Assembly: GCF_902498185.1 (NCBI RefSeq)
Contig: NZ_CABVIX010000004.1
Coordinates: 248,001-312,000 of the forward strand
DNA length: 64,000 nucleotides
Direction: 5' to 3'
Source: Pseudomonas fluorescens
GTDB lineage: Bacteria > Pseudomonadota > Gammaproteobacteria > Pseudomonadales > Pseudomonadaceae
The notes under the pieces were generated by a model. It had not been told where the DNA came from. It made no database searches and worked only from the letters and a program-made list of their open reading frames with translations. Positions 8,668-16,268 of this stretch are shown piece after piece. The position numbers were made by a program, and so were the translations under genes. How positions within the stretch are numbered: the first letter of the stretch is position 1; the number at the start of each line of letters is the position of its first letter.

Positions 8668-10022
8668 CACGCCATCTGAATGATGGTCTGCATGATGGTG
8701 CTTTCAGTCGAGATGGTCTTGGCGTTCGCCTGGTAGTTGCTCTGCGCCTTGATCAGTTCGACCAGTTCCTGGGTCAGGTTGACGTTCGAGCCTTCCAGGG
8801 AGTTGGACTCGATGGAACCCAGGGTGCCAGTCTTCGGCACGTCGATACCCGCAATGCCCGAGGAGTAGGTTTCCCTCCAGCGGGTACCGCCCACCTGCTG
8901 CAGGCCTTGCTCGTTGGCGAAGCTGGCCACGGCCACCTGGCCGATGGCGCGCGACTGCTGGTTGCTGAAGCTGGCGAACAGCACGCCGCTGGAGTCGATG
9001 CTCAGGCTCGACAACACGCCTGTGGCATAGCCATCCTGGGACTGCGACATCCGCGCGGTCTCGGTGTTGTACGAGGTGGTGCCGTTCATCGACAGGCGCA
9101 TGCCATCGGGGTTGCCGACCGCGCCATTGGATGCCCAGTTGCCGGCAGCATCCTGAATCGCAGGCACCCAGCCGTTCAGGGTGAACACGCTGTTGGTGAC
9201 GGTGAACGACGAACCCGCCGGCAGGCCGGTACTGTCGGCAGTCATGTTCTTGACGCTGCCGTCGCTGTTGAAGCTGATGGTGCCGTTCAATGGAGCGGTG
9301 CTGGACGGGTCCATCGGGTTACGGCCGTCGACCAGGGTGTAGGTGGACCACTCGTTCGTACCGGTCTTGCGGTAGAACTGCTCCATGGTGTGCTCGTTGC
9401 CCTGGCTGTCGTAGACCTTGGTCGGGAACGACTTGCTGTAGGTCGTGTCATCGGACGGATCGAAGGTCTTGTTGGCAACCATGGTGCCGGTGCCGTCATC
9501 GACTTCCAGGGGAATGGAATCAGCCGACGAGTTCAGGTTGATGCCCTGGTCGATCAGCGTGGTGGCCTTTGGCGTGATCGCCGAGGTGTCGATCTTCAGG
9601 TCGGTGAGCACGCCTTTGGTGACCTTGCCGCTGGTGTCCGCGGCATAGCCTTGCAGGCGCAGGCCGTCGGAGGTCTCAACGTAGTTGTCCTTGTCGGTCT
9701 GGAAAGCGCCGGCACGGGTATAGCTGAGCGAGCCGCTGTCGCTGAGCACGAAGAAACCCTGGCCCTGAATGCCCATGTCCAGCACGTTGCCGCTCGTGTT
9801 CATGTCACCCTGACCGAACTGCTGCGACACAGCCGCCAGGCGCACGCCGTTACCCACGGCATTGTTGCCCACGCCCAGGCGGTTGGCGCCTGCGTAGACG
9901 TCGGCGAACTCGGCGCGCGACGATTTGAAGCCGGTGGTGCTGACGTTGGCAATGTTGTTGCCGGTGACGTCCAGTTGCTTGTTGGCTGCGTAGAGACCGC
10001 TAAGGCCGACGTTGAAAGACAT
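8667..10022 (-). CDS. flgE: Flagellar hook protein FlgE
   Basis: FlgE is the hook subunit, exported until the hook reaches its final length. The 451-residue product begins MSFNVGLSGLYAANKQLDVT with the family motif GNNIANVSTTGFKSSRAEFAD and ends with the partner helix LVELIKAQSNYQANAKTISTESTIMQTII. The length fits the pseudomonad hook protein. It follows flgD by 30 bp and its stop codon overlaps the small secreted ORF downstream. Confidence 0.96.
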   Translation of the reverse strand: MSFNVGLSGLYAANKQLDVTGNNIANVSTTGFKSSRAEFADVYAGANRLGVGNNAVGNGVRLAAVSQQFGQGDMNTSGNVLDMGIQGQGFFVLSDSGSLSYTRAGAFQTDKDNYVETSDGLRLQGYAADTSGKVTKGVLTDLKIDTSAITPKATTLIDQGINLNSSADSIPLEVDDGTGTMVANKTFDPSDDTTYSKSFPTKVYDSQGNEHTMEQFYRKTGTNEWSTYTLVDGRNPMDPSSTAPLNGTISFNSDGSVKNMTADSTGLPAGSSFTVTNSVFTLNGWVPAIQDAAGNWASNGAVGNPDGMRLSMNGTTSYNTETARMSQSQDGYATGVLSSLSIDSSGVLFASFSNQQSRAIGQVAVASFANEQGLQQVGGTRWRETYSSGIAGIDVPKTGTLGSIESNSLEGSNVNLTQELVELIKAQSNYQANAKTISTESTIMQTIIQMA

Positions 10023-10052
10023 GTACTGCTCCTTTTGCCGTGTTGATCGGCC

Positions 10053-10751
10053 TTAGATTCCGATGGTTTGCACTTTGGACAGGGCGACCTGGCCGAGACC
10101 TGCGAGGTTGAGCATCATCTCGCCACCCGTCTGGCTGATCGTGACACTGGTGACAGCGGCCGGCAGCAGGGTATTCATCTGCAGCGATTCGCCATCGACG
10201 GTGGTCGTGGCGGTGAAGGTGTAGCTGCCCGGATCGACCGCCTCGCCCTTGGCGTTGGTGCCGTCCCAGATGAATTGCGCGTTGCCGGCGGCTTGCGAGC
10301 CCATCTCGATGGTCTTCACAGTGTTGCCACTCGCATCCTTCACGGTCACGCTGGCCGAGTCGATGGACTGCGGGACCACCACCGAGCCGGTGAAGCTCTT
10401 GGTGGTATCGACCACTGCCGTGTCGTTCTGCACCACCACCGACCGCCCCACCAAGGAGGAGGCCTGCAGGGCCTGGGACGAACCCAGGGAGCTGGTGATG
10501 CTGTTCACCGAGTCATTGAGCGAGGTGATGCCTTCAAGGCTGCTGAACTGGGCCAGCTGGGCGACGAACTCGCCATTGTCCTGCGGCTCGAGCGGGTTCT
10601 GGTTCTGCATCTGGGTTACCAGCAACTGCAGGAACGCGTCCTTGCCCAACGCACTGTTGTCGTTGGTGGCGCTGCTCTTGGCGCTGCTGGTGCTGCCCGA
10701 GGACGCAAGCACGTCACCGAGGCTGACACCGCTGGTGCTATCGATTGCCAT
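10053..10751 (-). CDS. flgD: Flagellar hook-capping protein FlgD
   Basis: FlgD is the scaffold cap on which FlgE polymerises; it is discarded when the hook is complete. The 232-residue protein has the N-terminal FlgD motif LGKDAFLQLLVTQMQNQNPLEP (residues about 35-57) followed by NGEFVAQLAQFSSLEG, then a C-terminal FlgD Ig-like/TUDOR region (SIDSASVTVKDASGNTVKTI... FIWDGTNAKGEAVDPGSYTF). It sits 16 bp after flgC and 30 bp before flgE. Confidence 0.96.
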   Translation of the reverse strand: MAIDSTSGVSLGDVLASSGSTSSAKSSATNDNSALGKDAFLQLLVTQMQNQNPLEPQDNGEFVAQLAQFSSLEGITSLNDSVNSITSSLGSSQALQASSLVGRSVVVQNDTAVVDTTKSFTGSVVVPQSIDSASVTVKDASGNTVKTIEMGSQAAGNAQFIWDGTNAKGEAVDPGSYTFTATTTVDGESLQMNTLLPAAVTSVTISQTGGEMMLNLAGLGQVALSKVQTIGI

Positions 10752-10767
10752 GGTTTTCTATTCCTTG

Positions 10768-11211
10768 TCACTGACCCAGGGTCAGCACTTTCTGCATCAT
10801 GGTTTTGGCGGTGTTCATCAGCTCGGCGTTGGTCTGGAACGAACGGTTGGCGGAGATCATGTCAGCCATTTCCTCGACGACATTGACGTTGGGGTAGTAG
10901 ACGTACCCGTCCTTGTTCGCCGCCGGATGATTCGGCTCGTAGCGCGCCTCGAGGTTGCTCTGGTCCTCGACGATACCCATCACCTGCACGCCCTGCCCGC
11001 CTCCATCCTGATCCTGGAACAAGGACTGGCTGACGCCTTCCTGGGCCTGCTGGAAAGTGGTGGCGAAGACGGGATGGCGGGCGCGATAGGTCTGGTCGAT
11101 GCTCGACGAGACCGTCTCGGCGTTGGCGATGTTCGAGGCGACGGTGTTCAGGCGGGTGGTCTGGGCACTCATGCCGCTACCGGCAATATTGAAAACGCTG
11201 GCAAGGGACAT
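10768..11211 (-). CDS. flgC: Flagellar proximal rod protein FlgC
   Basis: FlgC is a proximal rod subunit. The 147-residue product starts MSLASVFNIAGSGMSAQTTRLNT with the VASNIANAE motif and ends with ADMISANRSFQTNAELMNTAKTMM, the conserved C-terminal helix. A GGAG Shine-Dalgarno lies within the last codons of flgB and the ATG is only 3 bp past the flgB stop, so the two are translationally linked. Confidence 0.95.
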   Translation of the reverse strand: MSLASVFNIAGSGMSAQTTRLNTVASNIANAETVSSSIDQTYRARHPVFATTFQQAQEGVSQSLFQDQDGGGQGVQVMGIVEDQSNLEARYEPNHPAANKDGYVYYPNVNVVEEMADMISANRSFQTNAELMNTAKTMMQKVLTLGQ

Positions 11212-11214
11212 GGA

Positions 11215-11622
11215 TTATTCTCCGCGCAGGGCCGACATCAGCCCTTTGAATTTACTGTTGAGCAGGGTGAAGCTGGCCTGGAAGCCCATGGCGTTCTCCG
11301 CGTAGCTGGCCTGCTCGACCTGCGCGTCAACGGTGTTCTGGTCGAGCGACGGCGCGGTGGGCGTGCGGTACAGCAGGTTCTGGTTCCCCATGCTCAGGCC
11401 TTCGGCCTCGATGTGCCGGGCGCTGGTGCGTTCCAGGGCGAAGTGGCCGCTCTGGCGCTTCTCGCTCTCGGCGGCCAGCACGGACGAGAAGTCCATGTCG
11501 CGCGCCTTGTAGTTTGGCGTGTCGGCGTTGGTGATGTTGTTGGCCAGCACCTCGGCACGCTGGCTGCGGAAATTCAGGGCCTTTTCATGGATGCCGAGTG
11601 CGTTGTCGAAGCTGATGCTCAT
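11215..11622 (-). CDS. flgB: Flagellar proximal rod protein FlgB
   Basis: FlgB is the innermost rod subunit that attaches to the basal body. I start it at ATG 11622 (135 residues, MSISFDNALGIHEKALNFRS); the longer reading to 11664 would extend into the promoter region. The motif AEVLANNITNADTPNYKARDMDF at residues about 22-44 is diagnostic. First gene of flgBCDE, with an RpoN promoter about 50 bp upstream. Confidence 0.95.
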   Translation of the reverse strand: MSISFDNALGIHEKALNFRSQRAEVLANNITNADTPNYKARDMDFSSVLAAESEKRQSGHFALERTSARHIEAEGLSMGNQNLLYRTPTAPSLDQNTVDAQVEQASYAENAMGFQASFTLLNSKFKGLMSALRGE

Positions 11623-11671
11623 GACGGGGAAACCTTCGGGGTGGACCGGAGTATGCGTTGGCAAAGGCTAT

Positions 11672-11688
11672 AGCAAGCCTTGTGCCAA
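11672..11688 (-). promoter_or_regulatory. Sigma54 (RpoN) promoter for flgBCDE
   Basis: The minus strand reads TTGGCAC-AAGGC-TTGCT, an almost perfect match to the RpoN consensus, with GG (11686-11685) and GC (11674-11673) ten bases apart. The predicted start near 11662 leaves a 40-base leader to the flgB ATG. Position and gene match the FleR-dependent class in P. aeruginosa. Confidence 0.88.
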
Positions 11689-11724
11689 CTGATCGGGGCC
11701 AGGGTTTCCGCGGGGTTGGGGTCG

Positions 11725-11789
11725 TTGCCGGGAGCGGCAATGTCAGAAAAGCGGCAAGGGATTACCGCTTGGTGTCAGCAAAGCGGCAA
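11725..11789. repeat. Repeated CGGCAA half-sites upstream of the flgB promoter
   Basis: 11725-11740 is TTGCCG-N4-CGGCAA. It is followed by two 17-base direct repeats, TGTCAGAAAAGCGGCAA (11741-11757) and TGTCAGCAAAGCGGCAA (11773-11789), identical at 16 of 17 positions and 32 bases apart, about three helical turns. They lie roughly 60-130 bases upstream of the predicted flgB start, where RpoN enhancer-binding proteins usually sit. The last repeat ends just past the cheR stop. Confidence 0.55.
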
Positions 11790-11795
11790 TCGGGG

Positions 11796-12623
11796 TCACT
11801 TGGCCTTGTAGATGATCCCCGGACTGCACTGGACCATCTGATAATGATCTGGCAATCCGTTGAGCGCCTCGGAAGCGCCAAGGAACAGGTAGCCGCCCGG
11901 CTTGAGCGTGCTGTGAATGCGCAGCAGGATGTCCTTCTTCACCTGAGCGGAGAAGTAGATCAGTACGTTGCGGCAGAACACGATGTCGAACTTGCCCAGG
12001 CTCGCATAGCTGTCGAGCAGGTTGAAAGAGCGAAACTCGACGCGGCTGCGGACCGCGGGCTTGACCGCCCAGCGCCCGGGCGCCTTGACGTCGAAGTAAC
12101 GCTGCAGGCGCTCTTGCGAGAGGCCGCGGGCAATGGCCAGGCTGTCGTATTCGCCACTCTTGCAGTTGGTGAGCATCAACCCGGACAGGTCGGTGGCCAC
12201 GATCTGCGCACCCATCTTCAACTGACCCAGATTGCTGCGCTCGAACTCGTCGATGGCCATGGAGATCGAGTACGGCTCCTGCCCCGACGAGCACGCCGCC
12301 GACCAGATGCGCAGGCGCTGGCCAGGGTTGGCCTTGATCTGCTCCGGCAGCACCTTGTTCTTGAGCACCTCGAACGGATAGGTGTCGCGAAACCACAGGG
12401 TCTCGTTGGTGGTCATGGCATCGACCACCTGCTCGCGCAGGCCACTGCGCGGCTGGGCCTGGATGCGCTGCACCAGCTCGGTCAGTGACTTGATGCCCTG
12501 CTGCTCCAACAACTTGTTGAGGCGGCTGGAGACCAGGTATTGCTTGTTCTCGCCCAGCAGGATGCCACAGGCTTTTTCCAGGAAGACCCGGAACTGTTCG
12601 AAATCCAAATTACCCGTAGACAC
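11796..12623 (-). CDS. cheR: Chemotaxis protein methyltransferase CheR
   Basis: CheR transfers methyl groups from S-adenosylmethionine to receptor glutamates in chemotactic adaptation. The 275-residue protein has an N-terminal helical domain (DFEQFRVFLEKACGILL) and then the methyltransferase core: TTNETLWFRD around residue 95, the SAM-binding stretch LRIWSAACSSGQEPYSI, DIVFCRNVLIYF near residue 215, and GGYLFLGASEAL. It is 51 bp downstream of cheV on the same strand. This is the flg-linked CheR; other CheR paralogues could exist elsewhere. Confidence 0.94.
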   Translation of the reverse strand: MSTGNLDFEQFRVFLEKACGILLGENKQYLVSSRLNKLLEQQGIKSLTELVQRIQAQPRSGLREQVVDAMTTNETLWFRDTYPFEVLKNKVLPEQIKANPGQRLRIWSAACSSGQEPYSISMAIDEFERSNLGQLKMGAQIVATDLSGLMLTNCKSGEYDSLAIARGLSQERLQRYFDVKAPGRWAVKPAVRSRVEFRSFNLLDSYASLGKFDIVFCRNVLIYFSAQVKKDILLRIHSTLKPGGYLFLGASEALNGLPDHYQMVQCSPGIIYKAK

Positions 12624-12674
12624 TGGTGCCGCCTCTCAAAATCGTCTGTAGCGCCAGGGACTGTCCCCTGGCGA

Positions 12675-13604
12675 TTAATGCGTAGCCTTGATGCGATCGA
12701 CCACTCGCTGCGCCAGGTCATCCGGCTTGAACTTGGCCAGGAAGTCATCAGCGCCCACCTTCCGCACCATGGCATGGTTGAACACGCCAGACAGGGAAGT
12801 ATGCAGGATGATATGCAGTTTTTGCATACGAGGGTCGCTGCGAATCTCTGCGGTCAGGGTATAGCCGTCCATCTCGGGCATTTCAATGTCCGAGATCATC
12901 ATCAGGAACTCATCTTCCGGACGCTTGCCCTCATCCACCAGCTTGCGCAGGTACTCCAGGGCCTGACGGCCATCATTGAGCGCCACCACTTCGACGCCTA
13001 CGGTCTGCAGGCAACGGCTGACCTGCTTGCGCGCCACCGAGGAGTCGTCCACGGTCAGCACGCGCAGCATCACGGCCTTGTCCTGCACCTCGGCATCGAC
13101 CACGCCCGCGGAAATCGTCTCCGAGGTCGGCGCCACTTCGGCCAGCACCTTCTCGACGTCGATGATGTGCACCAGCTTGTTGTCGACCCGGGTCACCGCC
13201 GTCAGGTAGTGATCGCGGCCGGTGCCCTTGGGCGGCGGATGGATCTCTTCCCAGTTCATGTTGACGATGCGCTCGACCGAATGCACCAGGAAACCCTGGG
13301 TCTTGGTGTTGTACTCCGTGATGATCACGAAGCTCTTGCGCGTTTCTTCCTTCAGACCGGGCAAGCCGGTCGCCATCGACAAGTCGAGGATGGGGATGGT
13401 CGCTCCCCGGATATTCGCCACACCGCGCACCACTGGATTGGACCTCGGCATCACGGTCAGGGTCGGGCACTGCAGTACCTCGCGGACCTTGAACACGTTG
13501 ATGCCGTACAGCTGATCGCCATTGAGGCGGAACAGCAGCAGTTCGAGGCGGTTCTGCCCCACCAGTTGCGTGCGCTGGTTCACCGAATCCATAACACCAG
13601 CCAT
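12675..13604 (-). CDS. cheV: Chemotaxis coupling/response-regulator protein CheV
   Basis: CheV couples receptors to CheA through a CheW-like domain and carries its own receiver domain that may act as a phosphate sink. The 309-residue product has a CheW domain at about 18-160 (LFRLNGDQLYGINVFKVREV, GVANIRGATIPILDL) and a REC domain from about 178: acidic pair D186/D187 in VLTVDDSS, phosphoacceptor D239 in ISDIEMPEMDGY, and conserved switch Thr/Ser in ILHTSLSG. AAGGAG lies just ahead of the ATG. It is cotranscribed with cheR and diverges from flgA across 68 bp. Confidence 0.94.
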   Translation of the reverse strand: MAGVMDSVNQRTQLVGQNRLELLLFRLNGDQLYGINVFKVREVLQCPTLTVMPRSNPVVRGVANIRGATIPILDLSMATGLPGLKEETRKSFVIITEYNTKTQGFLVHSVERIVNMNWEEIHPPPKGTGRDHYLTAVTRVDNKLVHIIDVEKVLAEVAPTSETISAGVVDAEVQDKAVMLRVLTVDDSSVARKQVSRCLQTVGVEVVALNDGRQALEYLRKLVDEGKRPEDEFLMMISDIEMPEMDGYTLTAEIRSDPRMQKLHIILHTSLSGVFNHAMVRKVGADDFLAKFKPDDLAQRVVDRIKATH

Positions 13605-13644
13605 GCCTGACTCCTTGAAAACGTTTTGAGCGTGCGTACCAAGT

Positions 13645-13660
13645 CGGCACGAGGATTGCT
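13645..13660 (+). promoter_or_regulatory. Sigma54 (RpoN) promoter for flgA
   Basis: CGGCACG-AGGA-TTGCT has GG (13646-13647) and GC (13658-13659) exactly ten bases apart and a perfect GGCACG core. The predicted start is near 13670-13671, only two or three bases before the flgA ATG at 13673. In P. aeruginosa flgA belongs to the RpoN/FleQ-dependent class, which fits. Confidence 0.8.
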
Positions 13661-13672
13661 TTTTTGAGCGCC

Positions 13673-14425
13673 ATGCACATTAAAACGACATTTTCCCGAC
13701 GACTGACCCGCGCCCTTTCCGGCCTTCTGGCCGTGCTGTGCCTGTGGGCACCCGGTGCGCGCGTGCTGGCCGATGCGTTTACCCTGCCTGAACAGCTTAT
13801 CGGTGTGACCCAGGGGTTTCTTGAGTTCACCGTCGAAGATTATCTGGCGAGCAGCCAGACCGAGGGCCGATACGAGATCCAGGTCAACACCCTGGACCCG
13901 CGCCTGCGCATGCCGCTGTGTGCCCAGGAGCTGGATGCAACGCTGGAAAGCCCGGCGCAGCCGCTGGGCCGTGTCACGGTGCGGGTGCGCTGCAACAGCA
14001 GCGCCCCGTGGACGGTGTTCGTGCCGGCTCAGGTCAAGCTGTTCCGCGACGTGGTCACGATGCTCCGCCCGCTCAAGCGCGAAAGCGTGATCGGCGTCGA
14101 GGACGTGGCGCTGCGTGAACGCGATGTCGGCACGCTCAAGCAAGGCTTCCTGAGCCAGCTCGACCAGGCCGTGGGCATGAAGCTGCTGCGCCCGACCGTT
14201 CTGGACCAGGTGCTGACCCCGCAACACCTGGAACAGCCCGAGGTCATCCAGAAGGGTGACCAGGTTGTGATCACCGCGCGCAGCGGCAGCCTGGCGGTGC
14301 GCATGCCAGGCGAGGCCCTGGTCAAGGGTGGGCTGAGCGAGCAGATCCGGGTTCGCAACCTCAATTCCAAGCGGGTGGTCAAGGCGCGTGTGACAGGGCC
14401 GGGCCAGGTCGAGGTGGCCATGTAA
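13673..14425 (+). CDS. flgA: Flagellar P-ring assembly chaperone FlgA
   Basis: FlgA is the periplasmic chaperone for P-ring (FlgI) assembly. From ATG 13673 the 250-residue protein has a signal peptide (RRLTRALSGLLAVLCLWAPGARVLA) and the FlgA/SAF domain in the C-terminal half (LFRDVVTMLRPLKRESVIG, QPEVIQKGDQVVITARSGS, EALVKGGLSEQIRVRNLNS). A TTG at 13664 is a possible earlier start, but both lack a Shine-Dalgarno and lie within a few bases of the predicted RpoN start site, so the message may be nearly leaderless. It diverges from cheV and is followed by flgMN. Confidence 0.92.
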   Translation: MHIKTTFSRRLTRALSGLLAVLCLWAPGARVLADAFTLPEQLIGVTQGFLEFTVEDYLASSQTEGRYEIQVNTLDPRLRMPLCAQELDATLESPAQPLGRVTVRVRCNSSAPWTVFVPAQVKLFRDVVTMLRPLKRESVIGVEDVALRERDVGTLKQGFLSQLDQAVGMKLLRPTVLDQVLTPQHLEQPEVIQKGDQVVITARSGSLAVRMPGEALVKGGLSEQIRVRNLNSKRVVKARVTGPGQVEVAM

Positions 14426-14514
14426 GAGAACGCTGGCGATGCGCAACTGCATTTCCTAAACTGTGTCAGAACGTCTTGCGCTGGCTTGCTGTCAGGCGGC
14501 TTTGTATTTGCGCC

Positions 14515-14541
14515 TAAAGTTTCTTTCGGGTTGGCCGAAAA
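14515..14541 (+). promoter_or_regulatory. Sigma28 (FliA) promoter for flgM
   Basis: TAAA (14515-14518), a 15-base spacer, then GCCGAAAA (14534-14541) matches the FliA consensus TAAA-N15-GCCGATAA at nearly every position. It lies 37 bp ahead of the flgM ATG. FliA-driven flgM expression is the known anti-sigma feedback loop in Pseudomonas. Confidence 0.9.
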
Positions 14542-14578
14542 CAAGGCAAGCGTCCAGACATCCAGAGGTTTTCTGATC

Positions 14579-14890
14579 ATGGTCATCGATTTCAGTCGTT
14601 TGAATAACACCCCGTCCACGGGCGGTGTGCGCAGCACTGCTGCGACCGGTAACGCCGAAAAGACGGGCGAGGTCAAAAGCGCCCCACAAGCCGCCGCAGC
14701 AAGCGGAGAAACGGTTCACCTGAGCCCAGAGGCACAGCAATTGCAGAAGATCACCGACAAGCTGCGTGACCAGCCGGTGGTCGACAGCGCCCGCGTGGCC
14801 GAGTTGAAACAGGCCATCGCCGACGGCAGCTACAAGGTCGACGCCGACCGGGTTGCCAGCAAGATGCTCAATTTCGAAGCCCAGCGCTGA
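14579..14890 (+). CDS. flgM: Anti-sigma28 factor FlgM
   Basis: FlgM binds and inhibits FliA until the hook is complete, when it is exported. The 103-residue product starts [16 protein letters not shown]; its C-terminal half carries the FlgM signature ([13 protein letters not shown], then [30 protein letters not shown]). The start at 14579 fits the family; the upstream in-frame extension would run through the FliA promoter. It is 47 bp upstream of flgN. Confidence 0.94.
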   Translation: MVIDFSRLNNTPSTGGVRSTAATGNAEKTGEVKSAPQAAAASGETVHLSPEAQQLQKITDKLRDQPVVDSARVAELKQAIADGSYKVDADRVASKMLNFEAQR

Positions 14891-14937
14891 CCTGAAGGCG
14901 CGCTGACTTCAAGGACGCAACACGCCAAGAGCCCGCC

Positions 14938-15402
14938 ATGCACGACACTACCCTGCTGCAATTGATCGAAGACGACATCGCGCCAACGCAACACCTGCTC
15001 GAGCTGCTCGAACACGAAGCAGTTGCCTTGCATGGCCGCGACATGGTGCTGCTGGAGAACATCCTGGCGCGCAAGCAGTCGCTGATCGTCTTGCTGGACC
15101 AGCAGGGCCAGCGACGCAACCACGTGCTCACCGGCCTCGGCCTGACCGCCGACCGCGCAGGTGTGCAGGCAGTGGCCGCGCAGTCGCCAAATGGCGCGCT
15201 GATGCTGCAGCAGCTCGATGTGCTTACCCAGCTGATGGACGCCTGCCAGAAGGTCAATCAGACCAATGGCCGGATCATCCAGATGCAGCAGCACGCCACA
15301 GCCACCCAGATCCGGATCCTCGGGGGCGACGCACCCTCGCTCTACGACAGCCGTGGGACCACCTCGCCGATGGCCAAGCCCCGGGCGCTCAGCCAGGCGT
15401 GA
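14938..15402 (+). CDS. flgN: Flagellar export chaperone FlgN
   Basis: FlgN is the cytoplasmic chaperone for the hook-associated proteins FlgK and FlgL. The 154-residue, mostly helical protein (LLQLIEDDIAPTQHLLELLEHEAVALHGRD...) shows the FlgN pattern of charged amphipathic helices, including a C-terminal LDACQKVNQTNGRIIQMQQ stretch that matches the substrate-binding helix of the family. It follows flgM in what is probably a FliA-dependent flgMN pair; its likely clients FlgK and FlgL are encoded in this window. Confidence 0.9.
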   Translation: MHDTTLLQLIEDDIAPTQHLLELLEHEAVALHGRDMVLLENILARKQSLIVLLDQQGQRRNHVLTGLGLTADRAGVQAVAAQSPNGALMLQQLDVLTQLMDACQKVNQTNGRIIQMQQHATATQIRILGGDAPSLYDSRGTTSPMAKPRALSQA

Positions 15403-15485
15403 TTAACGCTATTCAAGTCACGGAAGATACTGGCAAAATGCCGTTAATTGCGTGTGTGTCGTTTTTGCCTGGAGATTGAAGATCC

Positions 15486-16229
15486 GTGTTCACTGAAGCC
15501 GATGCTCCGCAGCCGCCCAAGGTTCTGGACACCCCGCTGGAAATTGCTGCCAACCTGCGACTGCTGCTTGAGAGCCACGACCCGCTCATCGTCACGTTTC
15601 CCGAGCGCAGCCAGCGCTTCCAGAGCTACGTCGTGCACGTGGACCGCGATGCCAACAGCTGGGCACTGGACGAGATGATCCCCCGCGACGGCGAACGTTT
15701 TATCGAAAATGGCGAGCCGTTTCGTATCGAGGGTTTCCATGATGGCGTACGCATTGCCTGGGAATGCAACAGCCCGCTGACCATCACGCAGATTGACGGC
15801 AACCGCTGCTACAGCGGTGACCTGCCGCTGGAAATCACCTACCATCAGCGCCGTAACGCGTTCCGTGCCGCGCTGAAGTTGTCGCAGTTGGTCGATGTCG
15901 TGCTTGATGGCAGCCGCCTCAAGGGCAGCGGCCCCCTGCGCGGCAAACTGCTGGATATCTCCGCGACCGGCTGCAAGCTGCGGTTCGAGGGCGATGTCGA
16001 AGACCGGTTGCAACTGGGCCAGGTGTACGAAAAATTCGCCGCTGGCAACCCGCTGGCCTTGAGCCAGACCATGGTCGAGCTGCGTCACTTGCATTATGAA
16101 GAGCGCATCAACACCACGTTCGCCGGGATTCGCTTCCACAACCTCAACGGCCAGATGCAGCGCAAGATCGAAAGCTTCGTCTACCAGCTGCAGCGCGAAG
16201 CGCGCCGGTTCGACAAGGACGACTACTGA
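15486..16229 (+). CDS. flgZ: PilZ-domain flagellar brake protein (FlgZ/YcgR)
   Basis: YcgR-type proteins bind cyclic di-GMP and slow the flagellar motor; the Pseudomonas member is FlgZ. The 247-residue product starts at GTG 15486 (GGAG about 11 bases upstream). Residues about 20-115 form the YcgR N-terminal domain and about 118-235 the PilZ domain, with both c-di-GMP motifs intact: R123-x3-R127 (RRNAFR) and D157-x-S159-x2-G162 (DISATG). It follows flgMN, so this locus joins c-di-GMP sensing to motility. Confidence 0.92.
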   Translation: MFTEADAPQPPKVLDTPLEIAANLRLLLESHDPLIVTFPERSQRFQSYVVHVDRDANSWALDEMIPRDGERFIENGEPFRIEGFHDGVRIAWECNSPLTITQIDGNRCYSGDLPLEITYHQRRNAFRAALKLSQLVDVVLDGSRLKGSGPLRGKLLDISATGCKLRFEGDVEDRLQLGQVYEKFAAGNPLALSQTMVELRHLHYEERINTTFAGIRFHNLNGQMQRKIESFVYQLQREARRFDKDDY

Positions 16230-16237
16230 CAGGAGCC

Positions 16238-16262
16238 TGGCGGGGCAGCAGCTGCCCCGCCA
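16238..16262. terminator. Strong hairpin between convergent flgZ and MFS genes
   Basis: A perfect 11-bp GC-rich stem (TGGCGGGGCAG / CTGCCCCGCCA) with a three-base loop lies in the 39-bp gap between the converging flgZ and transporter genes. There is no strong T-run on either side, so bidirectional termination is likely but not proven. Confidence 0.55.
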
Positions 16263-16268
16263 CGGGCT

